The notes below the pieces were generated by a model. That model was given only the letters and a program-made list of their open reading frames with translations, did not search any database and was not told the DNA's origin. Source: a virus. Taken from it: a stretch of DNA of 30,024 bases. Positions within the stretch are counted from its first letter, which is position 1, and each line of letters begins with the position of its first letter. Where the stretch lies: IMG/VR virus record IMGVR_UViG_3300031963_006063, positions 1 through 30,024 of that record, one strand, 5' to 3'. Of this stretch, positions 4,206 through 10,791 are shown piece after piece. The translations under genes were made by a program, and so were the position numbers.

Positions 4206-5953
4206 TATCGGCGCTCCTTCCATCGCGGCAGCATTGGGCCGTGAATCTCTTCCTGCTCCGCGATGCTCAACGTGCGTGGCGCCAGACGCAGCGTCCGGTA
4301 GTCCCACTGCACGGGCAGATCGGCTACGCCCCCGTGTCGGTTTTTGTCCACGATCAGCCATGTATCCGCCAGATTCCCTGTCCGGGTGAACCGTGAATGG
4401 TCGAACAACAGTACCTGATGCGAGTCGTTTTCAATGGCACTACCGCCCATCAGCCCCTGCGCGACCGGACGCTCGGCGCGGTTCCCGCTGGTCTGGCGGT
4501 TGAACTGCGAGAGCGCGACCATCGCGATCCCGTGCGTCTGCGTCAGCTCGCGCAGGGTGTGCGCGACCTGCGTCACCCGCTCAAAGTCGGAGTGGCTGGG
4601 GCTGGTGTAGGCCAGCTGGAGGTAATCGACCACAAAGAACCGCGATCCATGCACCTCCACGTGATACCGGATACAGGCCGCAATGTCCGCCAGTTTGCTG
4701 ATCGGCTTGCGGTTGACCAGCACGTGCCCGCCCGTCGTCTGTCGAATCTCGTCCAGCACCGACGCCGCCCGACGATATGCCCCGTGGTCGAACGATGGCC
4801 CCTGCTCTAACTGCACCACCGACTCCCCGCTCACGACCGACAGCAAACGGGTCGCCAACTCACTGCGCCCCATCTCCAGCGAGATGAAGGTGGCAACCTC
4901 CCCCTCGCGAATCGCTGTCGCTGCCATGTTGATGCCGATCAGCGACTTGCCTGTCCCGGTGTTCGCGCCAATCGTCACCAGCCACCCACGCGCCAGCCCA
5001 ACGCCACCACCACCACCGTGGCACAGCGCATTCCACGCCGGGATGGGCGTGGGCACGGCGTCGATAGGGGCCAGCTTCTCGGTGAGGATCTGCTCCAGCG
5101 TGGTCCCGGAGATGGAGTCGAACGTGACGGCGGGCGGTTCGGCCCCAATCGGCGTGGCCGTGTCTGCCACCGACTGCCATGTCTGCGTCCAGTCCAGCCC
5201 AAGCTGCTGCACGGCCTGATGGAGATCGCACAGGTCTTTCACCCGCTGCCCCTCAACCATCACCTCCCGGATCACCTTGGCCTTGGGGAGCGACTTGGCA
5301 ATCGCCGCCACCATCGTCGCCCCTCCCTCATCCGGCTCCTGCCACACCAGCACCTCCCGGCCAGCAAAGAGCGTGGCGTACTCCAGCTTCCACTGACTCG
5401 CGCCGGGGAGGCCCACCACACACAGCCCGCGCTGCCACCCCGCGTGGCAATCGGACTCCCCCTCCACGATCACCACGGGCGCGGTGGGGCGTGCCGCCAG
5501 CACATCCTGCCCGTACAACGGGGTGCCCTCTCCGTCGTTGAGCCAAAACGTCCCTTTGCGTGTACGGCATTTGGTGCGGATAACTCGTTGTGCCGCATCA
5601 CGATACGGGATTGCCACCACAGACTGTCCAAACTTCCCGATTCTATCCTCGACCCCCGCCGCCGTCAACGTGGCGATGGCGAGTCCTTTTCGCTCAGCGT
5701 ACTCGGCCACGGTGAGGCCGGTGTTGCTGGCCTCGACAGGGAGCGCCACACCCAGCACCTCGGCCAGCGTTGCCAGCCCCTCGGTAAAGCCACAGGCGGC
5801 ACATCCCCACGCGTGATCTCCAAGCCATGCGGAGGCGGTGGTGTCGGCGTGGCGCGGGCAGCGAAACGCCACCGCCTGTCCTGATTTCTTTGCCCCATAC
5901 CGCCCCCTGAGCAAGGCGTCCTTGAGCAGTCCGCGTGCATCTAACGTGTTCAT
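4205..5953 (-). CDS. Bifunctional DNA primase-helicase
   Basis: This 582-residue replication protein unwinds DNA and makes primers at the phage fork. The N-terminal zinc-binding site is C32-x2-H35 with C51-x2-C54. A TOPRIM primase domain follows, with VEGESD at 163-168 and the acidic motif QEPDEGG at 205-211. The DnaB-type helicase domain has Walker A GANTGTGKS (329-337), Walker B RFFVVDYLQ (438-446), the LSQFNR motif (481-486) and GSAIENDSHQ (504-513). The size and order match T7 gp4-type proteins. ATG 5953 overlaps the previous stop as ATGA; the open frame further upstream is only shadow of that gene. In the second TOPRIM motif Glu-Pro-Asp replaces the usual Asp-x-Asp. Confidence 0.93.
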   Translation of the reverse strand: MNTLDARGLLKDALLRGRYGAKKSGQAVAFRCPRHADTTASAWLGDHAWGCAACGFTEGLATLAEVLGVALPVEASNTGLTVAEYAERKGLAIATLTAAGVEDRIGKFGQSVVAIPYRDAAQRVIRTKCRTRKGTFWLNDGEGTPLYGQDVLAARPTAPVVIVEGESDCHAGWQRGLCVVGLPGASQWKLEYATLFAGREVLVWQEPDEGGATMVAAIAKSLPKAKVIREVMVEGQRVKDLCDLHQAVQQLGLDWTQTWQSVADTATPIGAEPPAVTFDSISGTTLEQILTEKLAPIDAVPTPIPAWNALCHGGGGGVGLARGWLVTIGANTGTGKSLIGINMAATAIREGEVATFISLEMGRSELATRLLSVVSGESVVQLEQGPSFDHGAYRRAASVLDEIRQTTGGHVLVNRKPISKLADIAACIRYHVEVHGSRFFVVDYLQLAYTSPSHSDFERVTQVAHTLRELTQTHGIAMVALSQFNRQTSGNRAERPVAQGLMGGSAIENDSHQVLLFDHSRFTRTGNLADTWLIVDKNRHGGVADLPVQWDYRTLRLAPRTLSIAEQEEIHGPMLPRWKERR

Positions 5954-6507
5954 TCCGCGCTCCAGATCACAGACTGCCGTTTGATTGGCGGGATGCCATC
6001 GATCTCGGTAAAGCTCTTCTCTTCGACCAGCACCCGATCCTGAGGGAGGAGCATCAGCGCATGATCCCGATGGCGCTCCACGACCCAGAGGTGCTTGTGC
6101 TGGGCCGGTTCCAGCGCGAACCCGTCCGTCAGGTGGTCGATGGCGAACCAGAGGGTGCCCCTGTCCACCGCCTCCCGGTGATTGGCCGACAGGATGGCGC
6201 AATCCAGCCCGGACAGGTAGGACGGTTGCCATAGTTCCGCGTCGAACCCGTAGCAGTCCCACGCCACGACCTCCGACAGGCTCACCGGCTCCCAAACGAC
6301 AAACTTGGAGCGCAGCGCATGGAGGGGGATGTCTACAACCAGCGCCCCGTTTTCCAGCAGCACGTGGCACCCCACCGAACGCCCCGGCTGCACGCTAACC
6401 CCCACCCAAACCGCCGGGACCAATGCGGTCCGAAGCGGGTCCGACAACACAAACGACGGAACGACGTAGACATACCGATGGTGCGGCAAGCTAAGATTGT
6501 GCGCCAT
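5950..6507 (-). CDS. Hypothetical protein of the replication module
   Basis: This 185-residue protein starts MAHNLSLPHHRYVYVVPSFV. It is a mixed alpha/beta protein rich in Val, Trp and His (ALVPAVWVGVSVQPGRSVGC; LWVVERHRDHALMLLPQDRV). It looks soluble and has no clear catalytic signature. ATG 6507 forms a TAATG overlap with the previous gene and has AGAGGTGGGGG in front, so the upstream GTG at 6516 is not preferred. Its place between a winged-helix initiator and the primase-helicase suggests a role in replication, for example as a loader or accessory factor, but this is inference. Confidence 0.7.
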   Translation of the reverse strand: MAHNLSLPHHRYVYVVPSFVLSDPLRTALVPAVWVGVSVQPGRSVGCHVLLENGALVVDIPLHALRSKFVVWEPVSLSEVVAWDCYGFDAELWQPSYLSGLDCAILSANHREAVDRGTLWFAIDHLTDGFALEPAQHKHLWVVERHRDHALMLLPQDRVLVEEKSFTEIDGIPPIKRQSVIWSAE

Positions 6508-6734
6508 TACCCCCACCTCTCTTCCTGCATCAGCAAGGTCGGGTTATCCCGACGGATGAGCGAGTACGCCCCCTCGTAGCTGCCCGTGATGGCATCGACC
6601 CCCCAGCGCCATTCCCCTGTCGCTTGGCTTGGGCGCAACGTGGACATCGCCCACGCCTTTGGCGAGATGTACATCACATGCGCGAGGGTGTCCGTCCCTT
6701 CGCAGTAGAACAGGCGATCAGTAAAGTGCTTCAT
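6507..6734 (-). CDS. Hypothetical protein of the replication module
   Basis: This 75-residue protein starts MKHFTDRLFYCEGTDTLAHV and has several Trp and Tyr residues (GEWRWGVDAITGSYEGAYSL). It has a single cysteine and no clear motif. The ATG overlaps the stop of the initiator-like gene as ATGA (6731-6734), and its own stop overlaps the next ATG. It is likely translated as part of the replication operon. Function is unknown. Confidence 0.65.
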   Translation of the reverse strand: MKHFTDRLFYCEGTDTLAHVMYISPKAWAMSTLRPSQATGEWRWGVDAITGSYEGAYSLIRRDNPTLLMQEERWG

Positions 6735-7453
6735 GAAGCGCGCTCCATAGTGTGCGCCAGACGGTCAAACTCAGAAACATCTTGCCCAGAGCGCGCCCAC
6801 TCCTCACGGGTGCGTCCATATACGCGCTGCACGGTAGCGTAGGACCGCCACGCGCCTTCGCTAAAGAACCGCGCGATGGTTTTGACGTAGCGCGGGTCTG
6901 TGCCCGTGCGTCGGCAATACTCCGCATACTCCTGTGCCGCGTTGACCAACTGCGCTGGGGCAGCGCCTTCTGACAGCACCTCGCTGATCGCCCGAATCGC
7001 CGGGTGCCACAGATGATCTGTGTCTCGTTTGGGGTACACCGGCCAAATCACTTGCGCGACTTCCCTTGCCTGTTCGTGCAGATCGTTAGTCTTGATCGTT
7101 CTCTTATATCGTTTGGGTGACTCCTCTGTCGGGGGTGGGGTGACAGGCGTGTCACCCGTGGGTGACATAGTAGTCACCCCTGACACTCCCGGCTCAAGCA
7201 CCACTTCGTACAGCGTGGTGCGTCCGGGGCGCTCGGTGCGCCTGAGATACCCAGCCGCAACTAGCGCCGGGATCGCGCGCTGAATCGTGCGGTCTGACAG
7301 ATGGCACGCTTTTGCCAAGGTTGTCACGCTGGCCCATACGTTGCCACCGAGCCGGTTGGTGAATGTCCCAATCGCGCACAAGACGCGTAAGTGCGTGTCA
7401 GAGATGGCCGCATCTGCGACAGCACTTGCTGGGATAATGGAAAGGGCTGGCAT
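6731..7453 (-). CDS. Winged-helix replication initiator-like protein
   Basis: This 240-residue protein has an N-terminal winged-helix domain at about residues 18 to 88: a start helix (ISDTHLRVLCAIGTF), the SVTTLAKACHLSDRTIQRAI helix-turn-helix, then AGYLRRTERPGRTTLYEVV. A Pro/Thr-rich linker follows at about 92 to 120. The C-terminal helical domain (about 125-215) includes HPAIRAISEVLSEGAAPAQL and AEYCRRTGTDPRYVKTIARF. This layout is common for phage replication proteins of the O/DnaD/HTH_36 type that bind an origin and recruit helicase. The helicase lies three genes downstream. A transcription-factor role is the main alternative. A GAGGAG lies about 12 nt before the ATG. Confidence 0.75.
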   Translation of the reverse strand: MPALSIIPASAVADAAISDTHLRVLCAIGTFTNRLGGNVWASVTTLAKACHLSDRTIQRAIPALVAAGYLRRTERPGRTTLYEVVLEPGVSGVTTMSPTGDTPVTPPPTEESPKRYKRTIKTNDLHEQAREVAQVIWPVYPKRDTDHLWHPAIRAISEVLSEGAAPAQLVNAAQEYAEYCRRTGTDPRYVKTIARFFSEGAWRSYATVQRVYGRTREEWARSGQDVSEFDRLAHTMERAS

Positions 7454-7483
7454 CGATTGAATGGACTCCTCTGATAGTACGAC

Positions 7484-7717
7484 TCATCGACGGTGACGGC
7501 TGTGTCCACCCATGTTCCCCCCACGGGTCCGTCGTGGCTCCCCCACGCGCTCAAGCAGTGAATGCACGGCTTGAAACGTCGTCCCGACTTGTGCTGCCAC
7601 CGCACGAATCGACAACCCGCTGCGATACAGCGCAATCACTCGCGCGCGCCGAATCTCGTTGGGTTGGTTCCCGGTGTGGTGGTTCTGGGTGGCAGAAGGC
7701 TTACGCTTCCTCGGCAT
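7484..7717 (-). CDS. Small helix-turn-helix protein
   Basis: This 77-residue basic protein has one helix-turn-helix at about residues 24 to 58 (ARVIALYRSGLSIRAVAAQV followed by GTTFQAVHSLLERVG). The pattern is that of sigma-70 region 4 or transposase/resolvase-type HTH domains with basic tails on both sides. It probably binds DNA as a regulator of phage or host genes. ATG 7717 has GAGGATC in front and overlaps the end of the nuclease gene by 17 nt; an open frame further upstream is shadow of that gene. The C-terminus is Gly/Arg/His-rich. Confidence 0.75.
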   Translation of the reverse strand: MPRKRKPSATQNHHTGNQPNEIRRARVIALYRSGLSIRAVAAQVGTTFQAVHSLLERVGEPRRTRGGNMGGHSRHRR

Positions 7718-8546
7718 GATCCTCGCTCCTCCACTGTTCGCAGAATGGGGAGACATCGCAGTAATGCTTGCATCGCTTGTACTCGCCAACTCGACGCTGC
7801 ACGATGTATCCGTCAGGCACATCCTCTGGGTTTGGCGGCGAGGAAAGCACCTTCAACGCACGCTTCCCGTCCTGCTTGATGATCGCATACGAGTCCCCGC
7901 TATACCAACGCTCTTCGTCTGTGCAGTCGATCTCGACGCCTTCTGACGCCTCCTGATGCAGGATCACCCGCTCCCGGATATACTCCTCCGCTTCCTCCAG
8001 CGACCACACCGGGATGGAGATCACCTTGATCGCGGCCTGTGGGTAATCCGGGTTCCGCTGTGCCTCCGTTTTGCGCCAGTCTCGGAAGATGGCGATCACC
8101 TCCAGATGCTCCACGGGATTGCCGTTCTGGTGCGCCAGCCACCGCAAGATGTTCAACTGTCGCGTCCAGCTATCAGACCCGTGCTGCTTGTAGACGGTGG
8201 TGACCTTGTAGTCGCTGATCTTCCCCGACTCCAAATCCATCACATCGAACTGCCCGGATACCTGCCATCCGTTCACCTCAGCGTAGAGACGCTGCTCTAC
8301 GATCATGCCCTCTTCCCTCAGGCCAGCACGCTCCAAGATCGTGTGTACTGCTTGCCCAAGTAGGGACCACACCCGCTCCGACACATCCACCGAGAGCTTG
8401 TCTCGGTGGATGGCCGACAGCACGCGCACGCGCGGAGAGTCGATCAGCTTAGTGGCGCTAATGTCGCCGCCGCCTGTGTATGGGTCGTTTGTGACAGCTG
8501 CCACGATACTCTGTGGCAAGCCGTGCATGTTGGTGATGGTGGTCAT
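7701..8546 (-). CDS. PD-(D/E)XK exonuclease with Cys cluster (Cas4/RecB-like)
   Basis: This 281-residue nuclease has the RecB/Cas4-type motif order: H68 in LLGQAVHTILER, D101 in GQFDVMD, D112 with K114 in ISDYKVTT, and Q130 in TRQLNILRW. The C-terminus carries C259-x3-C263-x5-C269 (CKHYCDVSPFC), as in PDDEXK_1 proteins with an iron-sulphur cluster. A fourth cysteine (C208) could complete the cluster, though it is not at the usual N-terminal place. The likely role is 5'-3' DNA end processing in recombination, working with the SSB-like protein two genes upstream. The ATG overlaps the upstream stop as ATGA (8543-8546), which decides the start within a longer open frame. Confidence 0.85.
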   Translation of the reverse strand: MTTITNMHGLPQSIVAAVTNDPYTGGGDISATKLIDSPRVRVLSAIHRDKLSVDVSERVWSLLGQAVHTILERAGLREEGMIVEQRLYAEVNGWQVSGQFDVMDLESGKISDYKVTTVYKQHGSDSWTRQLNILRWLAHQNGNPVEHLEVIAIFRDWRKTEAQRNPDYPQAAIKVISIPVWSLEEAEEYIRERVILHQEASEGVEIDCTDEERWYSGDSYAIIKQDGKRALKVLSSPPNPEDVPDGYIVQRRVGEYKRCKHYCDVSPFCEQWRSEDHAEEA

Positions 8547-8791
8547 GTCGCCAAATCCGCAGCCATCGCAGCCGTCAGATTCGCCGCCGCGTGCAGCTTG
8601 TCCATAGCCGACTTTGCCATAGAAGAAGCGTTCTCGGTTTCCATCAAAAACCCACGAATCTTCTTTGCCGCTTCTACGTCGCCAGCCATAACACACTCTC
8701 CGAGTGTTGCCAGCACAAGGACGACCATCATCTCTTCGGGCAAGAGATCGACCTGCATCTCTGTGGCTTTTGTCGGGTTCTCCTGCTCCAT
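8543..8791 (-). CDS. Small helical hypothetical protein
   Basis: This 82-residue protein starts MEQENPTKATEMQVDLLPEE and is Ala/Met/Glu-rich. Two or three helices are likely (EEMMVVLVLATLGECVMAGD; AKSAMDKLHAAANLTAAMAA). It is not clearly a membrane protein, since the hydrophobic stretch is short and flanked by acids. It sits between the SSB-like gene (TAATG overlap) and the nuclease (ATGA overlap), so it is likely a recombination or replication accessory factor. No family is recognised. Confidence 0.65.
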   Translation of the reverse strand: MEQENPTKATEMQVDLLPEEMMVVLVLATLGECVMAGDVEAAKKIRGFLMETENASSMAKSAMDKLHAAANLTAAMAADLAT

Positions 8792-9258
8792 TATCGTGTC
8801 GCCTTGATGAACATCGTCGCAGCTGCCGCCTGAATCGACGCCGCGTCCGGGGTGATCCCAGCCTCTTCGATACGCGCCCCAAAGTGCACGATTGCCGCGT
8901 TGACGCAGTTGGCGTAGAGCGCCACGATCTCATCAAACGACAGCGTGGACGGCGCAGTCGCTCTGGCCGGTGCCGCACTTGCTGCTGGCGCAAGCGGAGC
9001 GCCACCCGTCACGCGATTGATGTTCGTGAACGTCTTCCCGTCCTTCTTGACCTGCTCAAAATGCAGCCGCTGTCCCACCGCCGTCTCAAACGTGAGCTTG
9101 GCGCGATCCAGCTGCGAGGTCGCGCTCGACAGCGAGACGTACACCATCGTGCCATCATCGCCAGTGAATAGCACCTGAGGGCCGAACTGCCCTTCGGTCT
9201 GCTCTACCCCAACCACCGTGATCGTCAGCGGGCCGTTTGCAAGCTTATGAATCGCCAT
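8791..9258 (-). CDS. Single-stranded DNA-binding-like protein
   Basis: This 155-residue protein has a beta-rich N-terminal part of about 85 residues (PLTITVVGVEQTEGQFGPQV, then GTMVYVSLSS, then DGKTFTNINRV) that fits an OB-fold ssDNA-binding domain. An Ala/Pro linker follows (about 89-105), then a helical C-terminal domain with FDEIVALYANCVNAAIVHFG and TPDAASIQAAAATMFIKATR. I have seen similar C-terminal helices in phage SSB-like proteins that lack the acidic tail of bacterial SSB. ATG 9258 has a perfect GGAGG six nt upstream and is preferred over the longer frame. It would coat ssDNA for the primase-helicase and nuclease. Confidence 0.65.
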   Translation of the reverse strand: MAIHKLANGPLTITVVGVEQTEGQFGPQVLFTGDDGTMVYVSLSSATSQLDRAKLTFETAVGQRLHFEQVKKDGKTFTNINRVTGGAPLAPAASAAPARATAPSTLSFDEIVALYANCVNAAIVHFGARIEEAGITPDAASIQAAAATMFIKATR

Positions 9259-9281
9259 ACATCCTCCGTACCGGGAAAGAG

Positions 9282-9308
9282 TGGGTGGCAACCGTATGCT
9301 GCCACCCA
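9282..9308 (-). other. Intergenic hairpin with GGGTGGCA core
   Basis: Stem TGGGTGGCA (9282-9290) pairs with TGCCACCCA (9300-9308) around a 9-nt loop, in the 60-nt gap before the SSB-like gene. The minus strand shows only ACTCTTTCCC after it, so it is at best a weak terminator. It shares its core with the hairpin at 23540-23569. Confidence 0.65.
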
Positions 9309-9318
9309 TACTGCATCA

Positions 9319-9510
9319 TCAGGAAAACTGCACGAACTGGGCAATACGCTCAGTCTTTCCAAGCCACGGCATGACCCACGCAACGGCCTCGTCATGCGTT
9401 AGGCCGGGAGGGATCGCGAGGGTCCGCGTCATGCCGCGCTCGCTTACCAATTCCGCCGCCATGTTTGCAGTGCTGCGCGGAGCCAATTCGTTTGTGACTG
9501 CCTCTGCCAT
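9319..9510 (-). CDS. Small hypothetical protein, first gene of the replication operon
   Basis: This 63-residue protein starts MAEAVTNELAPRSTANMAAE and ends WLGKTERIAQFVQFS. ATG 9510 has CAGGGGG just upstream. A longer frame further upstream would run into the promoter-like region and the terminator, so it is rejected. This is the first gene after the putative promoter at 9564-9592 and may be an early, highly expressed protein. No family is recognised. The middle part (THDEAVAWVMPWLG) looks helical. Confidence 0.65.
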   Translation of the reverse strand: MAEAVTNELAPRSTANMAAELVSERGMTRTLAIPPGLTHDEAVAWVMPWLGKTERIAQFVQFS

Positions 9511-9542
9511 ACGACCCCCTGTACAATCGTGCGCGCCAGCGT

Positions 9543-9582
9543 TGTTGTTGACGCGTGAAGTCAAGTGTACGTGTTGTTGACG
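9543..9582 (-). promoter_or_regulatory. Candidate operator: two 11-bp direct repeats
   Basis: TGTTGTTGACG occurs at 9543-9553 and 9572-9582, 29 bp apart. One copy lies within the spacer of the putative promoter and the other just downstream of its -10. A TTGAC/GTCAA inverted pair (9548-9564) overlaps the first copy. The layout suits a repressor or activator binding as two dimers. The window encodes at least three HTH proteins that could bind it. Confidence 0.45.
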
Positions 9583-9592
9583 AATTACGCAA
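9564..9592 (-). promoter_or_regulatory. Putative sigma70-like promoter for the replication operon
   Basis: On the minus strand TTGCGT (9592-9587) and TACACT (9569-9564) are separated by exactly 17 nt. They lie 54 nt or more before the first ATG (9510), just after the terminator of the late operon. The -35 match is weak (3 of 6) and the -10 is fair (4 of 6), so an activator or another sigma factor may be needed. Confidence 0.4.
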
Positions 9593-9598
9593 GGGGGC

Positions 9599-9633
9599 AA
9601 AAAACCCCGGCACGCGTTGCTGCGTGCCGGGGT
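9599..9633 (-). terminator. Strong intrinsic terminator after the lysis cassette
   Basis: An 11-bp perfect GC-rich stem joins CCCCGGCACGC (9605-9615) to GCGTGCCGGGG (9622-9632) around a 6-nt loop. On the minus strand it is followed by a run of six T (from 9604 to 9599). It lies 16 nt after the endolysin stop and separates the late from the replication operon. Confidence 0.92.
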
Positions 9634-9648
9634 ATGTGATGCGACAGT

Positions 9649-10158
9649 CTACCTTCGTCCGTTAAGCAGTGCGCGGACTGTCGCGCGGAACGCCTCAAGG
9701 TCTAACCCAAGAGGGTCGGTCTTTCTTCCGGGAGGGAGTGCTACCTCCGCGTGAGTGACGATCCGCTCCAGAGGGATACCGTAGTGATTCACCAGCTGGA
9801 CGCACACCATTGCGGCCTCAAACAGCTGCGCCTTGGGGTACGTCTCGCCGTCGTTCCTGTTTGAGAGGCAGACCCCAATGGCAAAGTCGTTGACATCGGA
9901 CACCCCGTCGAGTGCAGACACCCCACAGTGCCATGCTCGCTGCTCGGGATGCACCAAAAGAAAGACATTCCCGGTGCGCCCTAGCAGGAAGTGATAGCTG
10001 ACCTTGCTTTCTGGACGGCGACACCAGTCGAGGGACGTATCCACCCGATCTGACGCATCCGCGTGCAACACGATGGCGGTGATTCGCACCCCCTCCGGGC
10101 GCTTATTGCGATTCGGAGAGGGGCGGGACTGCCACTTGGGGGGCAACACCAACTGCAT
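9649..10158 (-). CDS. Endolysin, N-acetylmuramoyl-L-alanine amidase
   Basis: This 169-residue lysis enzyme cuts the amide bond between muramic acid and L-alanine in peptidoglycan. It has the Amidase_2/T7-lysozyme pattern: H32 in AIVLHADAS (zinc ligand), VSYHFLLGRTG (53-63), AWHCGVSALDG (75-85), AIGVCLSN (93-100), and H136 in VTHAEVALPPGRKTDPLG. The third ligand is probably D148, with K146 as catalytic base. No signal peptide or cell-wall-binding domain is seen, so it depends on the holin genes just upstream. The start ATG follows CGGAG at a good distance, three nt after the upstream stop. A strong terminator follows it. Confidence 0.93.
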   Translation of the reverse strand: MQLVLPPKWQSRPSPNRNKRPEGVRITAIVLHADASDRVDTSLDWCRRPESKVSYHFLLGRTGNVFLLVHPEQRAWHCGVSALDGVSDVNDFAIGVCLSNRNDGETYPKAQLFEAAMVCVQLVNHYGIPLERIVTHAEVALPPGRKTDPLGLDLEAFRATVRALLNGRR

Positions 10159-10161
10159 GAG

Positions 10162-10470
10162 CTACTCCGTGGGCTTCTTGGCGTTCTTCAGGAAGTGCAG
10201 CCCATACGCGAGGAGCGCACCCACCGCCGCCTTCACCGCATCCTGATCCAGCACGGCGAGGCAGTTCACCTCTGGCTCACACGGGATCGTCACGCCCGTC
10301 AGCTTGGCGAGGAACGTCAGCGCAAACGCGATGAGCGCCACCGCGATGCGCTTGATAAGCGGGGACTGCATATCCACCCACGCACTCACCTTCTTGAGCG
10401 ACTGCATGACGAGGAACGTGACCGGCCCGACAAGAGTCGGGAGGAGCAGGGAGAGCGCAAACATCTTCAT
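10162..10470 (-). CDS. Putative holin
   Basis: This 102-residue membrane protein has three likely helices: about 3-22 (MFALSLLLPTLVGPVTFLVM), 40-58 (RIAVALIAFALTFLAKLTG) and 77-95 (AVKAAVGALLAYGLHFL), with a basic C-terminus (KNAKKPTE). Size, three spans, charged tail and position directly before the endolysin fit a class I holin that opens the inner membrane at lysis. Two cysteines (PCEPEVNC) in the loop between spans 2 and 3 could form a disulfide in the periplasm, giving timing control; this is inference. AGGAGG lies 10 nt before the ATG. Confidence 0.75.
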   Translation of the reverse strand: MKMFALSLLLPTLVGPVTFLVMQSLKKVSAWVDMQSPLIKRIAVALIAFALTFLAKLTGVTIPCEPEVNCLAVLDQDAVKAAVGALLAYGLHFLKNAKKPTE

Positions 10471-10497
10471 GGGGAGTGCCTCCTGTGTGTAAACGTG

Positions 10498-10791
10498 TTA
10501 TGAACGATGATCCAGCCGACCTTCCATGTGCGCGATCTTGGTCAGGGCTTCGCGCAGGAGCGTGTACATCTCGCCCATGTCGCTCCGCATATCACGCACA
10601 TCCCGCTCCATCTTCTGCACCGTGGCTTTCAGCATGGCATACGACATCACTCCACCAACCAATGCCGAAATAATCGGTACGATCAACGCGTTGATCGATG
10701 CGGGGCTTGACGGAACTCCAGCGTTTTGCAGCACGATGCTCCCCGAGGCAACAAGCGCACTGATTTTAAGCGAAACAGACTCTACCGTCAT
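10498..10791 (-). CDS. Membrane-anchored coiled-coil lysis-region protein
   Basis: This 97-residue protein has a moderately hydrophobic N-terminus, one clear membrane helix at about 33-53 (INALIVPIISALVGGVMSYA), then a charged coiled coil (QKMERDVRDMRSDMGEMYTL) to the end. Its position before the holin and endolysin points to lysis. It could be an i-spanin-like protein or a second holin/antiholin with a cytoplasmic coiled coil. No lipoprotein partner (o-spanin) was found nested in it. It overlaps the end of the 1106-aa gene by 4 nt. Confidence 0.65.
   Translation of the reverse strand: MTVESVSLKISALVASGSIVLQNAGVPSSPASINALIVPIISALVGGVMSYAMLKATVQKMERDVRDMRSDMGEMYTLLREALTKIAHMEGRLDHRS

Noticed and set aside
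4205-6370. Longer start for the primase-helicase (721 residues)
   Set aside because: The extension overlaps the 185-aa gene and has no domain; ATG 5953 is coupled by ATGA and starts just before the zinc motif.
9005-9005. Longer version of the PD-(D/E)XK nuclease starting at 9005
   Set aside because: The extra N-terminal part runs through the SSB-like and helical genes and is Arg-rich low-complexity sequence. ATG 8546 overlaps the previous stop and gives a nuclease of usual size.
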